NCBI GenBank assembly: GCA_009760885.1
Contig: CM019713.1
Coordinates: 4,023,531-4,087,530, forward strand
DNA length: 64,000 bases
Source: Achatina immaculata
Taxonomy: Eukaryota > Mollusca > Gastropoda > Stylommatophora > Achatinidae
Reading direction: 5' to 3'
A program made the position numbers and the translations under genes. Positions 10,940-21,649 of the stretch are shown here, one piece after another. Under the pieces are notes generated by a model. That model did no database searches and had not been told where the DNA came from. It worked only from the letters and a program-made list of their open reading frames with translations. Every line of letters starts with the position of its first letter. Within the stretch, counting starts at the first letter, position 1.

Positions 10940-11399
10940 GACAGAGATATAGATAGACGCACTCTTCAGTGTGTGTTGGAACGGAAGGCGGAGCAAATAT
11001 GGGAATGCCCGTAGTGAAGGGTGCCAGTCTCTGAGATTACAGGCTACAGGTTTGTCTTTAGACTTTCACAGAAGACTGAAAGCAATTTCTCGGAGAAGGC
11101 GTGTTGCTCTGAACATATCAAACGTTGAGCAATGAAGTTGGACAACAAACATATTCAAGGGCAGTGGATTAAAAACAATATTCTAATTTCTTTTACTTTT
11201 CTTTATGTGTGTGCGTGTGTACTTCTGTGCCAAGAACTGGGTGCGTCACTAATGTTACTTTAGCAACTCTTTGATGCACTCATTTTACATTCTTACGTGA
11301 GTGACTATACGATGCACTGATCATAGATTGTTACGTCGATGATAATATGAAATAGGAATGTCATACTGTTACTCCATTACACTGTAATATAGAAATTCT
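10940..11399. other. Unique intergenic sequence
   Basis: No gene seen. The right side begins to show diverged units of the neighbouring 38-bp array. Confidence 0.4.
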
Positions 11400-11809
11400 A
11401 AATTGTTACTTCGGTAACACTACGATGCACTGATCTTAGATCCTTACTTGAGTAACACTACGATGTACTGATCTTAGATCCTTACTTGAGTAACACTACG
11501 ATGCACTGATCTTAGATCCTTACTTGAGTAACACTACGATGCACTGATCTTAGATCCTTACTTGAGTAACACTACGATGTACTGATCTTAGATCCTTACT
11601 GAGTAATACTACGATGCACTGATCTTAGATCCTTACTTGAGAACACTACGATGCACTGATCTTAGATCCTTACTTGAGTAACACTACGATGCACTGATCT
11701 TAGATCCTTACTTGAGTAACACTACGATGCACTGATCTTAGATCCTTACTTGAGTAAAACAACGATGCACTGATCTTAAATCCTTACTTGAGTAACATTA
11801 CAATGCACT
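11400..11809. repeat. 38-bp minisatellite, left part
   Basis: About eleven units of ACTACGATGCACTGATCTTA... GATCCTTACTTGAGTAAC. The array is interrupted at 11809 by a retroelement and resumes in phase at 13996. Confidence 0.95.
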
Positions 11810-12042
11810 TCTTCTTCTTCTTCTTCTGAGTTCGCTTCTACCACCAAGACCGCCCCATGATCCTCCTGAATTTACTCCTGTGGTCCTCGATAGGTCCCGT
11901 AGTCCCCCTTGAAAGGACCACATGATATCCACGGGAGGACCACAAGAGGTTTAGAGTATCGTAGGGCTTGAACCTGTATTCTTGGTGGGTCTCAGAAGCG
12001 GGAATGTGTGACACTATGGTTTTCGTTGCACCAGTTTATTCT

Positions 12043-12305
12043 AGAGTTGAACTTTCTCACCGGAAACCTCGACGTGTTTTGGATACCAGTATATCCCCGC
12101 TGGGTAAGAGGTGGCTGCCGATCCAGCCTAGAGTTGGACTTTCTCATAAGAAAACCTCAACGTGTTTTGGGATACCCGTGTATCCCCGTCGGGTGAGAGG
12201 TGGTTGCCCATCCAGTCCAGAGTTGGACTTTCTCACCGGAAAATCTCAGCGTGATTAGGATACGCATACATTCCCCCCCCCCCCGGGTGAGAGGTGGTTG
12301 CCTAT
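12043..12305. repeat. Three 88-bp repeats in the retroelement leader
   Basis: Units start at 12043, 12130 and 12219 with AGAGTTGGACTTTCTCACCG-like sequence and end in GGTGAGAGGTGGTTGCC. They lie in the presumed 5' untranslated leader. Confidence 0.85.
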
Positions 12306-12422
12306 CTAGACTGCCCTGGTTCAGTGTCTCCGACTTCAGCATTTTGTGGTTGTGGCCGCTCCCCTTCCTAGTTGTGACCAAGACGGAGCTTTTGTCCAGG
12401 AGGAAGAATCCTCGCCACTAGT

Positions 12423-12990
12423 AAGTTTCACCCCTGGGTTGAGCCGGTTTAAGCATATTATCCCAGTATGGGCGTGTTTAGGACGTGATCGACCTCTAGA
12501 GCGAAGGTACCGTGACATGAATAGTCATCAAGTTTCACCCCTGGTTTAAGCCGGTTTAGGCATATTTCACCAGTTATGGGTGTATATCGGACGTGGCCGG
12601 GCTCTAGAGCAGGGGTGCCGTGGTATGAGTAGCTCTCGCCGCGAGGCCACTAGACATACCGTCTAGTCTTCACTTTATCCTTTCCATCACCTTTTCACAT
12701 CGGCCCAATTCTAATTTCTTTTTCGCGTTTTCTTCATTGGCCGAGAGGAGTTTCACTCCACGCGCGGCGTCCGAAGAATATCGGCAGCAGTGTCTTAACA
12801 TCTGGGTTAAGCCGGTTCAGGCATTTCACCCGATATGAGTGACCGACCTGTAGTCCAGAGGTGCCGTGCTTAGATCTCTTTCCTTCACCTTTTCCACAGT
12901 GGCGCCGCGCGGCAACCCCATTTGGATCTTTCTTCACTGGCCGAGAGGAACCCCACTCCAAGCACGGCAGCTGAAGAATCTCGCCAGCAA
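12423..12990. repeat. Modular ~108-bp and ~200-bp leader repeats
   Basis: AGTTTCACCCCTGG starts units at about 12423 and 12531, each carrying GCCGGTTTA(A/G)GCATATT and a CTCTAGAGC box; a third diverged unit lies at about 12795-12870. A separate module, CACTGGCCGAGAGGA... ACTCCA, occurs at about 12737 and again at 12937. Its second copy supplies the first codons of the RNase H ORF. Confidence 0.8.
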
Positions 12991-13962
12991 CGTATGCGTA
13001 AGCTGATACCTGACCTTCCAACTGTAGTCGCTCTATTATCATCTGTACCAGAGCATACACCATGGAAAGAAGCAGATTATACACACATAACTATTCAGAC
13101 TGAAATGAAAGGTGTGCAGAATGGTGAGATGCAGAGCAGTCTTGTAAGATCAACAGCCACACTTAGTGTTCTAGATGACAAATATCCATGTGACACTTGG
13201 ATACGTGTGTATACAGATGGATCTGCACATAATGCCATAAAGAATGGAGGGGCAGGAGCATATATTGAATATCCAAACAACACCTCTGACAAGATTTCCA
13301 TACCCACTGGAAAATACTGCAACAACTTTGATGCAGAAGTTAGGGCAATTATTGCTGCAGTTGAAAAACTATCAGACCCCAGAATTGATACATGTCCTGT
13401 AATAATTCTCACAGATGCAAGATCAGTACTGGAAGCTCTTCAGTGCAACAAACTACCAGACCTTAAAGATGCCTTGTCAAAAATTGGCTTGCAACATGGA
13501 GTCACTTTGCGATGGATTCCCTCCCACTGTGGGATACCAGGCAATGAGAAAGCTGACCATCTGGCCAAAGAGGGCACTGAAATGGAGCAACTAGACATAC
13601 CAATCACCTATAATCAGAAGAAAAGCATGATAAAAACCTACAGGAAGCCACAAACACCACCACATGATGACTATCACATGCTAAACAGAAAGGAACAAGT
13701 CACCATCTTCCGTCTCCGAACAGGACACAGCCGACTCCGAAGTCATATGTATACAAAGTTTAAGGTTGGTACTGCTAATCTATGTACATGTGCCCAGGTG
13801 CCCCAAACTGTGGAACATATCCTCCAGAACTGCACCAACTATGAAACACTGAGAAATAATTACTGGCCCAGTGAAACCACTAAAGAAGATAAGCTCTACG
13901 GTTCCATACATGAATTACAAAAAACAGTGAAATTTATCCAAGAGACAGGACTGCAGATATAG
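12922..13962 (+). CDS. Retrotransposon RNase H domain protein, 346 aa
   Basis: A single intact ORF. The first 25 or so residues come from a repeated leader module, so the true start is uncertain. Residues about 30-90 resemble the usual linker between reverse transcriptase and RNase H. The RNase H core follows: YTDGSAHNAIKNGGAGAYIE (first catalytic Asp), NNFDAEVRAIIAAVE (Glu), VIILTDARSVLEALQ (second Asp) and LRWIPSHCGIPGNEKADHLA with the last Asp, so all four catalytic acidic residues are present. The C-terminus holds FRLRTGHSRLRSHMY and a Cys/His cluster CTCAQVPQTVEHILQNC, typical of these elements. RNase H removes RNA from RNA:DNA hybrids during retrotransposition. No polymerase is encoded beside it, so it would need a partner in trans or is a relic. 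Confidence 0.88.
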   Translation: MDLSSLAERNPTPSTAAEESRQQRMRKLIPDLPTVVALLSSVPEHTPWKEADYTHITIQTEMKGVQNGEMQSSLVRSTATLSVLDDKYPCDTWIRVYTDGSAHNAIKNGGAGAYIEYPNNTSDKISIPTGKYCNNFDAEVRAIIAAVEKLSDPRIDTCPVIILTDARSVLEALQCNKLPDLKDALSKIGLQHGVTLRWIPSHCGIPGNEKADHLAKEGTEMEQLDIPITYNQKKSMIKTYRKPQTPPHDDYHMLNRKEQVTIFRLRTGHSRLRSHMYTKFKVGTANLCTCAQVPQTVEHILQNCTNYETLRNNYWPSETTKEDKLYGSIHELQKTVKFIQETGLQI

Positions 13963-13995
13963 ACAGACAATGCGAACGAAGAAGAAGAAGAAGAG

Positions 13996-14165
13996 ACTAC
14001 GATGCACTGATCTTAGAGCCTTACTTGATTAACAATAATATGCACTGATCTTAGATCCTTACTTGAGTGACACTACCATGTCCTAATCTTAGATCCTTAC
14101 TTGAGTGACACTACGATGCACTAATCAAAGATTATTATTTCACTTACACTATGGTGCACTAATCT
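13996..14165. repeat. 38-bp minisatellite, right part
   Basis: The array continues after the retroelement with about four diverged units, decaying near 14165. It was one array with 11400-11809 before the insertion. Confidence 0.88.
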
Positions 14166-14189
14166 TAGACTGTTACGAGTAATTTGGTG

Positions 14190-14420
14190 ACACTTCCTTC
14201 CTTCCTTGTCTTCTTTATTCCTATATGGGACATCAACAAGGGTTCTCCATTTATTTCTGTCCTGGGCTGTTTCTTCTATCAGTCTCTTGTGTAGTCAATG
14301 TTTTTTTTTTAAGTCTCTGCTTCAAGACTCCTTCCCCAGGTGTTTCTAAGTCTTCCTTGTTTCCACTTACCCTGGGGATTCCAGGTGAGAAACTGTCTCA
14401 TGTTAGCGGCAGGCTTTAGA
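14190..14420 (-). mobile_element. LINE 3' end, (AAGG)n-tailed
   Basis: On the minus strand this encodes MRQFLTWNPQGKWKQGRLRN, then TWGRSLEAET and, after a disrupted stretch, ETAQDRNKWRTLVDVPYRNK. These are the conserved C-terminal blocks of a LINE polyprotein. It ends in a (GGAA)n-type tail at about 14192-14206. Only about 75 codons remain and the middle is frameshifted. Confidence 0.75.
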
Positions 14421-15135
14421 AGTTCAGTGATCCTTTTTTAGATTGTTACTTCAGAGACAATATAATACAGGAATCATAGTTTGATTGACATGGAATAAAA
14501 GACAAAATAACTGATTTTGTTTTAAAAAAATTTCTAGAATTTCTTGTATTCGTCCGCGTTTCCTGAAAGGTTTTCTGTTAATAACCACATTAACAAAATA
14601 AATTAGTGCAAGAATCTCCCTCCCTTTTCCCCCTCAACCGCTTCACTACAAAGTTCTCCAAAACTAGGCTGACGGTTTTGTATCGTCATGTCGGACTTAC
14701 TGTGAAGTCAATTATTGCCTGCAGTCCTATTTATTGATGTGTTTTTCACGTGACCAAAATGACAGCCCGAAAGCAGCCCGGTGACATGGGGGTTTTTATC
14801 TTTAAAATTACCATGTTTTTTTTTTATATGGGGATTTAAAAACATTTCTCCCTTAAAAAAAAAACAAGAACGTCTATATGACAGTTTCAGACATTTCTTG
14901 CTAGAACTAGTTTTATTCTCAAATCTCTGGAACATATTCTATATATTTATTTATTTATTTTTACATCGATTGGTGTTGTGAATTCCTAAAGCAACTTTCC
15001 CAGTGATGGCGTTTTTGTTTTCCTCAAGCTGTTTTGTTTCAGTTAAAATGAAAATTGAACGAGCCTAGAAAAAGAAAATGTGTCAGCATAGGTTATATTT
15101 GAAAACATAAAAAAAAGATAAATAAATAATAAGAT
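14421..15135. other. Unique intergenic sequence
   Basis: AT-rich, with homopolymer runs and a TTTA run near 14945-14960. No gene seen. Confidence 0.4.
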
Positions 15136-15139
15136 CACT

Positions 15140-15493
15140 TGTTTCCAGACTAAATGTATACGAAAAATTAGAAGAATATTTTGGTCACACACTAGAAGAA
15201 ACAACATCTTGTTTGGCAGAAATGCAGATGAAGCCACTGACAGCGATTATCGAGGAAAGACGATGGCGATGGTTGGGACATGTGCTCCGGATAATTGACG
15301 ACTCCCTACCAAAAATAACACTAAGATGGGCGTCACTGGATATCATAAGTAAGGGCAGACTAAAGGAGACGTGGAGAAGAAGAACAGAGACCATGCTAGA
15401 GGGCTCACCTGGACAAGAAAGGGGAAAAAAGGCAAAGGACAGATGTGTGTGGGAAAACCCTTGCGGAAGCCCGATGTGTCTTGGGTACTTAAG

Positions 15494-15530
<37 letters not shown>
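15140..15530 (+). mobile_element. LINE 3' end, (GA)n-tailed family
   Basis: Plus-strand copy of the family at 2.4 kb. It begins with CFQTKCIRKIRRIFW-like sequence, has a frameshift near 15215, then reads AEMQMKPLTAIIEERRWRWL, GHVLRIIDDSLPKITLRW and GRLKETWRRRTETML. The frame runs out into a (GA)n tail at 15498-15530. The tail follows directly after the degenerate terminal codons (CLGYLRLRE). Confidence 0.88.
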
Positions 15531-15532
<2 letters not shown>

Positions 15533-16687
15533 TCACTTGTTATTTGTTTGTCGCTTGTCCTCCATTTCTCTGTCCTTGATCTATCGTTGTGTGTTTTTGA
15601 ATTGTGGTCACTTGAGTGTCATACAGATAAAAGGGATGGCGACTGCAGTAAAACTGGTTTAAATAAAAAATAAAAGGTAGATAGAGGTGTATGGCGCAGT
15701 TTTACAAAGTGAGATAGGGAGTGAGTAAAGTGAGAAAAAACGAATAGAAAGTATGAGAATGTGTAAATGAAAAGCATACAACATCCGATATTTCGGCATG
15801 AGCCTTTTTCGAGGATTACATGCACAACGAGACATACATACACAAAAAAGAAGAACTTATCTTAATGCGGCTTCCTCCAGAAGTAGAAAACAGAGAAAAT
15901 CATACAGTGACAGTTCGGATATGTGTGGCTGTTTTTTTTTTTGGGTTTGGAGGTGGGGGGGGGGGGAGGGGCCAGAACAACTGGGCGTGGATTCCTGCAG
16001 ATTGTTTTAAACTTAATTTTCTTTATTAGACTTCATTACTCACTCGTAAGTTTCCAGCCAACCTTGGTGAGCAGATTTCATTTGCGAAACCTGAATCGGT
16101 GATGTTAAAAAAAAATTAGCAATAACAAAAAAATGACCCGAATTGGCTGACCAAGTGACACGAAAAGGAAAAAACAAGCAGCACCAAAACAATTTGGAAA
16201 CTCAAGGAAGCGCACGGAATAGAAGGAACAAAAATTAAAGATTTTCACTTTGTCAACAGATGGAGTGTATAAAATATCAGTTGTTGAATTTATTCTATTA
16301 TTCCATAGCAATATTGTAATATTTCTAAAGCAGAATTATAGCTTTAATTTGTATATACACGTGTAATTAAAGTTAGTTTTAACGTGTAAAAAGGTAAAAG
16401 TTCAAGGTAATCCTGTCATGCCTTAGAGGCACATAGGGATATGATGCTAGTGCCCATATTTTTCTTGACCTGTCAGCACACTGGAGGGTTATCGTGTGGC
16501 TGATATAAAACATGCTTTAGAATCTGTTCACGGGACTTCAGTTTCTATTTTTCAGTCTTTTGTTGACAGCATATGACAAGTAGTACATTCGAATGATGTC
16601 TTCAGAATCAGGTTTATTAGTTCCATTAGCCAAAGTGACGTCAGAAGGATTTATTTTAACATAACAAGTAGGAAGTAAAGATGTTTA
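15531..16687. other. Unique intergenic sequence
   Basis: No gene recognised. Contains a G-rich run at about 15950-15970 and AT-rich stretches only. Confidence 0.4.
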
Positions 16688-17310
16688 TTCATTCACTCAT
16701 TGGCATGTCCTTTGGGGAACTTTTGTTTCCCTAACAGATCTCTTGAAATCTTTCTGTTTTAAGCAATATACCCTGCTGCTGATGCATCCGTTCGCAAATT
16801 ATCAACAATGTCTTGTTGCCATCTTCGCTTTGGCCTTTCTCTCTTTCTTCTTTTTTTCCCTTCCAAGACTGTCTTCTCCACACGCTCATGACATTTAATA
16901 TGTTCGAAATACTGAAGTTTACCGCTTAATCTTCTTTACTTACAAACCTTCTTCAATATTAAATTCTTGTAGTATGAATATAACAAGACCAAGGGGAAGA
17001 CCAAGACAGAGACGGAAAGACAACATAGAAGAGGATATAAAAGAAAGTGGTGTCACCAACAGGAGAGAGAAGATTAGGAATAGAGAGGAATGGAGGCGAA
17101 CTTTATCTGCAGCAATGAGCCTTAATGGCTCGGAAAGTTGAAGAAGAAGAAGAAGAAGAAGAGAATGAATGAATGAATGAATTTGTTCTTTCTAGCGTCC
17201 ATGACATTTGAAGAACTCTCCTATAGGAGTTCCATTCAAAGGCATTTATGTGTTTCTCAGCTGTTTTGTTAAGTGTCCAGGTCTCACAGGCATGTGTTGC
17301 GATAGGAAAG
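16688..17310 (-). mobile_element. LINE fragment, (TGAA)n family, split by a nested LINE
   Basis: The minus strand carries the GHANE-family C-terminus: a degraded GHAN end near 16700, a KRRWQQ-like block near 16820 and a KYFEHIKCHE-like block near 16900. At 16980 the element is interrupted by a plus-strand (GAA)n-tailed LINE end. It resumes at about 17180 with upstream coding sequence matching that at 61930-62035 (for example the CTCAGCTGTTTTGTTAAG box). Stops and frameshifts are present throughout. Confidence 0.8.
16981..17162 (+). mobile_element. Nested LINE 3' end, (GAA)n-tailed
   Basis: Encodes RGRPRQRRKDNIEEDIKE, then REKIRNREEWRRTLSAAMSL and NGSES before a stop, followed by (GAA)n. The same C-terminal signature (EEWGRVLSAAVSIRGS) is found at 29.3 kb. 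It is 5'-truncated and sits inside a minus-strand LINE. Confidence 0.85.
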
Positions 17311-18180
17311 ATACATGCCCTTTAAAAACCTGAACTCTGTTACATTCAGTATAATCATGCGAAATCCAAACAAGTTTTCTGAGCATCAGCATTACGATGA
17401 TGATGAGGGCTGATGGAAATTCTTCTGGACACGCGTGTCCAAGATTCATCTGCTTCCATTTACGATGTTGATTCATCGACTGATCACATGTAGACTGCAC
17501 TCGCCGCCTGATTCGCTGCTGCTTAACTCCCCTAGTACAATCAGATTACTTCCCTTTATCGGTGGACGCGCGTACCCAGATGAAAGCCGTAAGTAGGAAA
17601 TATTGGTCACAGATCAAATGCCATCAGGGAGCCTTTGTTCAGAACTATTAGAGAGCTTTTATTCAAAACACTGACCAACGACCTGTGTCAGGCGGTACTT
17701 CTGCTCTCCGTCTCTTACGTCCAGTCTATTCATGCACTTACGCCATCACCATAATCAATCTATCTGATGTGCTGCGATGTATTTCTAGCGCGATGATGAC
17801 GTTTCAATTGGAAAAGAAATATTACGAATTCATCATCATCATCATCATCATCGTGTGTCGTGTTCCGTACGAAGGTTGGCAGAAATGAATCTTGTCTCCT
17901 TTGATTGATGGTATACTAATCCAGGTTGCATTCTGTCTACTCTTGCATGCTGTCTTCCCACCTGCATATATGTCTACATTTCGCTCTTGTCCTTTTCCTT
18001 CATTTTATTATTATATTTTTAATGAGGTCTAATTATTTTATTTCTTGACCTCGGGAAGTTCATGTTGCATTTGTACATTTGTTCTTTTCTTTTTCCACGA
18101 TATATGACCTACTTTCATGTAGATCCACATTTCTGTTGCATTTATCGTTCTCTCTAACATTTTACTTATATTCCAGGTTT
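17311..18180. other. Unique intergenic sequence
   Basis: No gene recognised. A (CAT)n microsatellite lies at 17830-17850, possibly a relic LINE tail. Confidence 0.4.
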
Positions 18181-18184
18181 TAGC

Positions 18185-18870
18185 CTCGTATGTTGCTACA
18201 GAACAAATATATCAGTTTACAAGTCATATTTTTTGTTTTGTAAGGACAGATTCCTGGATAACGGCGCTGCCTGCCTGGTACTGAACGTATGTCTTGCCAT
18301 TCCTGTTCTTCTTTTTGTCTCCATCTCACATCTCCCTTGCTCTGTTAGTATATGCCCTAGGTAGCTGTAGCTTTTCCTCTGTTCTAGTTTATCCTTATTT
18401 AAGATCATATCCATCTGTAGCTTCTGATCTTTCCTGCTGAACACTATTGCTGTGGTCTTCTTGATATTGAGTTCTAACTCCCATCCTTGGCTTGTGTTGC
18501 TTATCTTATCTAATAATTTCTGTAGCTTCTGTTGATTCTCTTCTAGAAGGATCATAAATTTGGCGATATTTTTCCTATCTCCTACCCCCCCCCACCCCCA
18601 TGTTCACTTATGGTAGTTCTTCTGGGTGTCTGAAGATGTTATCTATGCACAGTTTGAATAGACATGAAGCCTGAACACATCTTTGCCTGACTACCCTCTT
18701 TATGGGCACGTTTACTATTGTCAATGGGCCGTAACTTACTGACGCCTCCTGTTCGAAGTAGACATTTGTTACAATTTGAAGGGGTTCCCCCCCCCCCCCC
18801 AATCAAGGTTAAATTTCTCGAGATTTCTGTTCTCTCTGTCAAACGCTACAGTAATAATCTATAAAATACG
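18185..18870 (-). mobile_element. LINE reverse-transcriptase pseudogene
   Basis: The minus strand encodes an ILTNVYFEQEASV-like block, a degraded VVRQRCVQASCLFKLCIDNI (the GVRQGCxLSPxLFNLY motif of reverse transcriptases), then ENQQKLQKLLDKISN, ELELNIKKTTAIVFSRK and SYSYLGHILTEQGRCEMETK. The YADD catalytic motif falls in a damaged C/G-rich stretch near 18580 and is not recognisable. At least two frameshifts are present. The copy is dead. Confidence 0.85.
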
Positions 18871-18898
18871 AGTATAAATCTTTTTCTGGACTTCCATG

Positions 18899-19205
18899 TA
18901 CGGGGGTGATCCAAAAAGTAATGCTAAATTGATCATTTCAAATATATATATATATATATAAAACTCAGTCAGAGATGCAAGTTATATGACATTTTTCTGC
19001 ATAATCACCCTCCTTTTCAATGTAATTTTCACTCCGCTTCACAAATTTCTTTATTCTTTTTCGGTTGTGCTCTCAGACAAGAATGCACGGTTTCTTTGAC
19101 CTCGTTATTATTCCCAAATTTTCATCCCCACGGAACTTCCTTCAGAGGTCCGAACAGGTGACAGTCAGAGGGAGCAAGGTCAGGACTGTATGGAGGATGC
19201 GGTAT
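18899..19205 (-). mobile_element. mariner transposon remnant (3' half)
   Basis: The sequence starts with a mariner-type terminal inverted repeat, GGGGGTGATCCAAAAAGTAA (18901 on). On the minus strand it encodes HPPYSPDLAPSDCHLFGPLK, the block carrying the last catalytic Asp of mariner DDD transposases, followed by NNNEVKETVHSCLRAQPKK and a decayed C-terminus with several stops. The N-terminal two thirds and the other terminal repeat are absent; the remnant breaks off at about 19205 into unrelated CA-rich DNA. A (TA)n run at 18944-18960 has expanded near the repeat. Confidence 0.85.
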
Positions 19206-19838
19206 TTATATGATGGAACCACGTGGTTTGAACTCGTTATTCGGCTACCCATTCCACAATCATAATCCCTCACCACTCCCTTCTCATTTGTTACACATAA
19301 TTCAGAACCTCCTCACAAAACCATATTACAACCCCTCCACCCCAACTATAATCACATATTTCACCTTCCCCCGACTAAGTTACCAATGTATCAACCCCTC
19401 CCCTACCCCCACGGTTTCCCCACCAACCACCCTCAGTTACGACACACCTATCACAAGTCTCCATTTAAATATTATCTACACTTCACCATGCGCTCTTCTG
19501 AACACAGCGTCAAACAAGCCACAGCTTCTTACAAGTTACAGCAAAGTGCTCTATTTATTTATTTTTTTTTTAACATAGCATTCATGTAAATTTATACTTT
19601 TCTCCTCTCTCTATTTCTTCGTCCTATGAGTTTTTGTATGACTAAGGCTGACGCCGAAACGCACAACTGTATGGTCGTTAAGTAATAAAGCTGTTCCTAC
19701 TTTTTTTCCCAGTTTATTTTGGTATTATAGCTTTACTGCAGTGGCTTCGTGTATAGTTATATGCGTATACACTAACTATTATGCTGTATTTATATTGATT
19801 TCTAGTCCAAGTTCTTGTCCTATCGAATATGATAATAA
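19206..19838. other. Unique, partly CA-rich sequence
   Basis: 19250-19500 is C/A-rich and low in G. An AATAAAG near 19683 could act as a poly-A signal, but no exon is visible upstream. Confidence 0.4.
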
Positions 19839-19839
19839 T

Positions 19840-20340
19840 ATTTAGAGGACTCTTCAAAGGCACGTATGTGTTTCTGAGCTGTTGTCTAGGTGTCCAGGTC
19901 TCACAGGCATATATTGCGATGAGAAAGATCTTCGAATGATGTCAACAGCTGCATTTATGGGAAAAAAATCGGCTATCTTTTCCTACTATTCTACATTGTT
20001 CTTCCCTGAGTTCTTTTTCAATTTTGTTTGTTCTTTCAAGGATGGTTTTGAGGAAAATTTCAGTCACGTGACTCATCAGACTTATGATTCCAAAATCTTA
20101 GCAGTGTGTGGCCTTTATTTCTTGGGTCGTGCCACAAACTCTGTTTCGTTTCTTGATGTATATAATCCATTTCGTATATGTTATTACATATTCGCTACCT
20201 TGTCAGCTCCGAATTCCTTCTGTGTTTTTATCATTTCTATGGTAAAACAGTTGCGTTTCCTCCTTTCATATTGATTACGGCTCTTTCAACCTCTACTCTC
20301 ATTATTGTGGAGCCAGCGATGTTTCTCAGAGCATGTTTTT
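19840..20340 (-). mobile_element. LINE internal fragment, (TGAA)n-family relative
   Basis: 19850-19920 contains the block GTGTCCAGGTCTCACAGGCA, shared with the element at 17245-17300 and (in part) with 62020. It is minus-strand LINE coding sequence from upstream of the GHANE end. The remaining 400 bp are a decayed continuation with many stops. The open plus-strand frame here is a shadow. Confidence 0.6.
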
Positions 20341-20469
20341 TTTTCTTTTAAGCTAATTCGAATACAATAATACTTTTATTTCTTGTACCGTCATTTAAAA
20401 AAAAACATTTTACAGAATTTTGGTTTACCTTTTCTTTTTAACCTCACAATGCCTCGCACAAACGTTTAA

Positions 20470-20729
20470 GAAGCGAATGTTTAACAGCGCTACTCTCGGC
20501 ACGAGTTTGAAAACCGCTGCTCTCCATCGTGCTCAACCAGCGGGCGGGACAAGCGAGTGTTGGCGAGACGAGAACAACCAGCAAGCGAGTGTGCGGAGGG
20601 CGGGAGCTACGTCGTGTTGCTGGCTACTGTCGCCTTGCACCACAAGTCAATCCGGCGTGGCTGCCTCGTATTCGTTTTCTGGATGGGAACGGTTACCAAA
20701 GTTCCACCTGTCGGTTTCTAACCTTGAAG
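20470..20729 (+). promoter_or_regulatory. GC/CpG-rich block, possible promoter or non-coding first exon
   Basis: This stretch is clearly richer in GC and CpG than its surroundings and is non-repetitive. It ends at AACCTTGAAG followed by GTAAAC, a fair splice donor (GT at 20730-20731). It lies 0.9 kb upstream of the ephrin start codon in the same orientation. A good acceptor-like TTTTCTTCAG lies at about 20947-20956. It could be the ephrin promoter with a spliced 5' untranslated exon; this is inference only. Confidence 0.35.
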
Positions 20730-20829
20730 GTAAACATTAAAAAAAAAGAAAAACGTTGGAAGAATTTTAATGGAATAACATTTTCTTAGTAGAGATACTG
20801 CGCGAGCGTCTGGCAATCTTGTTACTTGC

Positions 20830-21649
20830 ATTGCTGCACAACCGTTGAGTGGTGGAACATACGTGGAAAATAAATCATCAACAATCAATCAGTTCTTACC
20901 TGTAGAGCCGCAGCCTAGTATTTACAGCCGTCGCTTAGCATCTGTGCATTTTCTTCAGGAAAAAATTATAAGATTGTCGTGAGTTCATATATTTTGTTTG
21001 AAAACTCACATTTTTTAAAGGGGATTTGGAAGTTTATATTCAAAATTAGATATACAAAACAGTTCTATTATTGTGCTAGCTAGTTTAGAGCCAGAGATAC
21101 AGTTGTGCAAATATTACCAACCTCTACTATATTTCCCACTAACATGAGCATATAAAAAAAACTAGCTAAATTACCTCAGATATATAAACTGCCTAGGAGC
21201 CACGGTAATCAAATACATATGTAAGTAGCCAAAAGTTAACAGTTTTCCTTTGCTGAAACAAGTCATAAGTCTTGTATTGTTGACAAATAATTCGCGACAA
21301 ATTTAACGCGAAATGGCGAAATAAATAAGCCTTTTAGACACTTGGATATTCCGATGAACTAAACAGGACGAAATGTCTGCGCAGAATAGTCATCTCTTCT
21401 TGAAAGGTTTTTAACTTCTTGATTTCTATTCCTAAAACGCGTTATTTTTTGTATAACAACCCAGTGAAAATTCTATAATGTAAAAAAATCAAACATCAAA
21501 ACCTGCAATGCATCCATTACGGAACACATTCAGCGCTAACTTGTCCCCGAACAAGGTTTTGTTGTAAGAAAGAGTGCATCTTTGGAGAATTCAAGTACAT
21601 CTTTTCTTTTGCGAGGACGCGCCGAGAGCCTCTGTACAGAGGGCAAGTA
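20830..21649. other. Unique sequence upstream of the ephrin exon
   Basis: Non-repetitive AT-rich sequence with no LINE or minisatellite content. The last 100 bp or so are less AT-rich and would be 5' untranslated sequence of the ephrin transcript. I cannot place the transcription start. Confidence 0.4.

Larger units (their letters stand above)
11810..13995 (+). mobile_element. RNase H-bearing retroelement inserted in a minisatellite
   Basis: A 2.2-kb insertion within the 38-bp array. The left end is (CTT)n followed by CTGAGTTCGC; the right end is GCGAAC followed by (GAA)n, so the termini are inverted copies of each other. The 13 bp on each side (11797-11809 and 13996-14008) match at 11 of 13 positions and overlap in array phase, as expected of a target-site duplication. 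Inside are a 1.1-kb non-coding leader built of modular repeats and one ORF with an RNase H domain. No reverse transcriptase or endonuclease is present, so the element looks non-autonomous. It is most like an I/Nimb-type LINE derivative. Confidence 0.75.

Noticed and set aside
19882..20274. 130-codon plus-strand frame
   Set aside because: It lies antisense to decayed LINE coding sequence, so it is a shadow.
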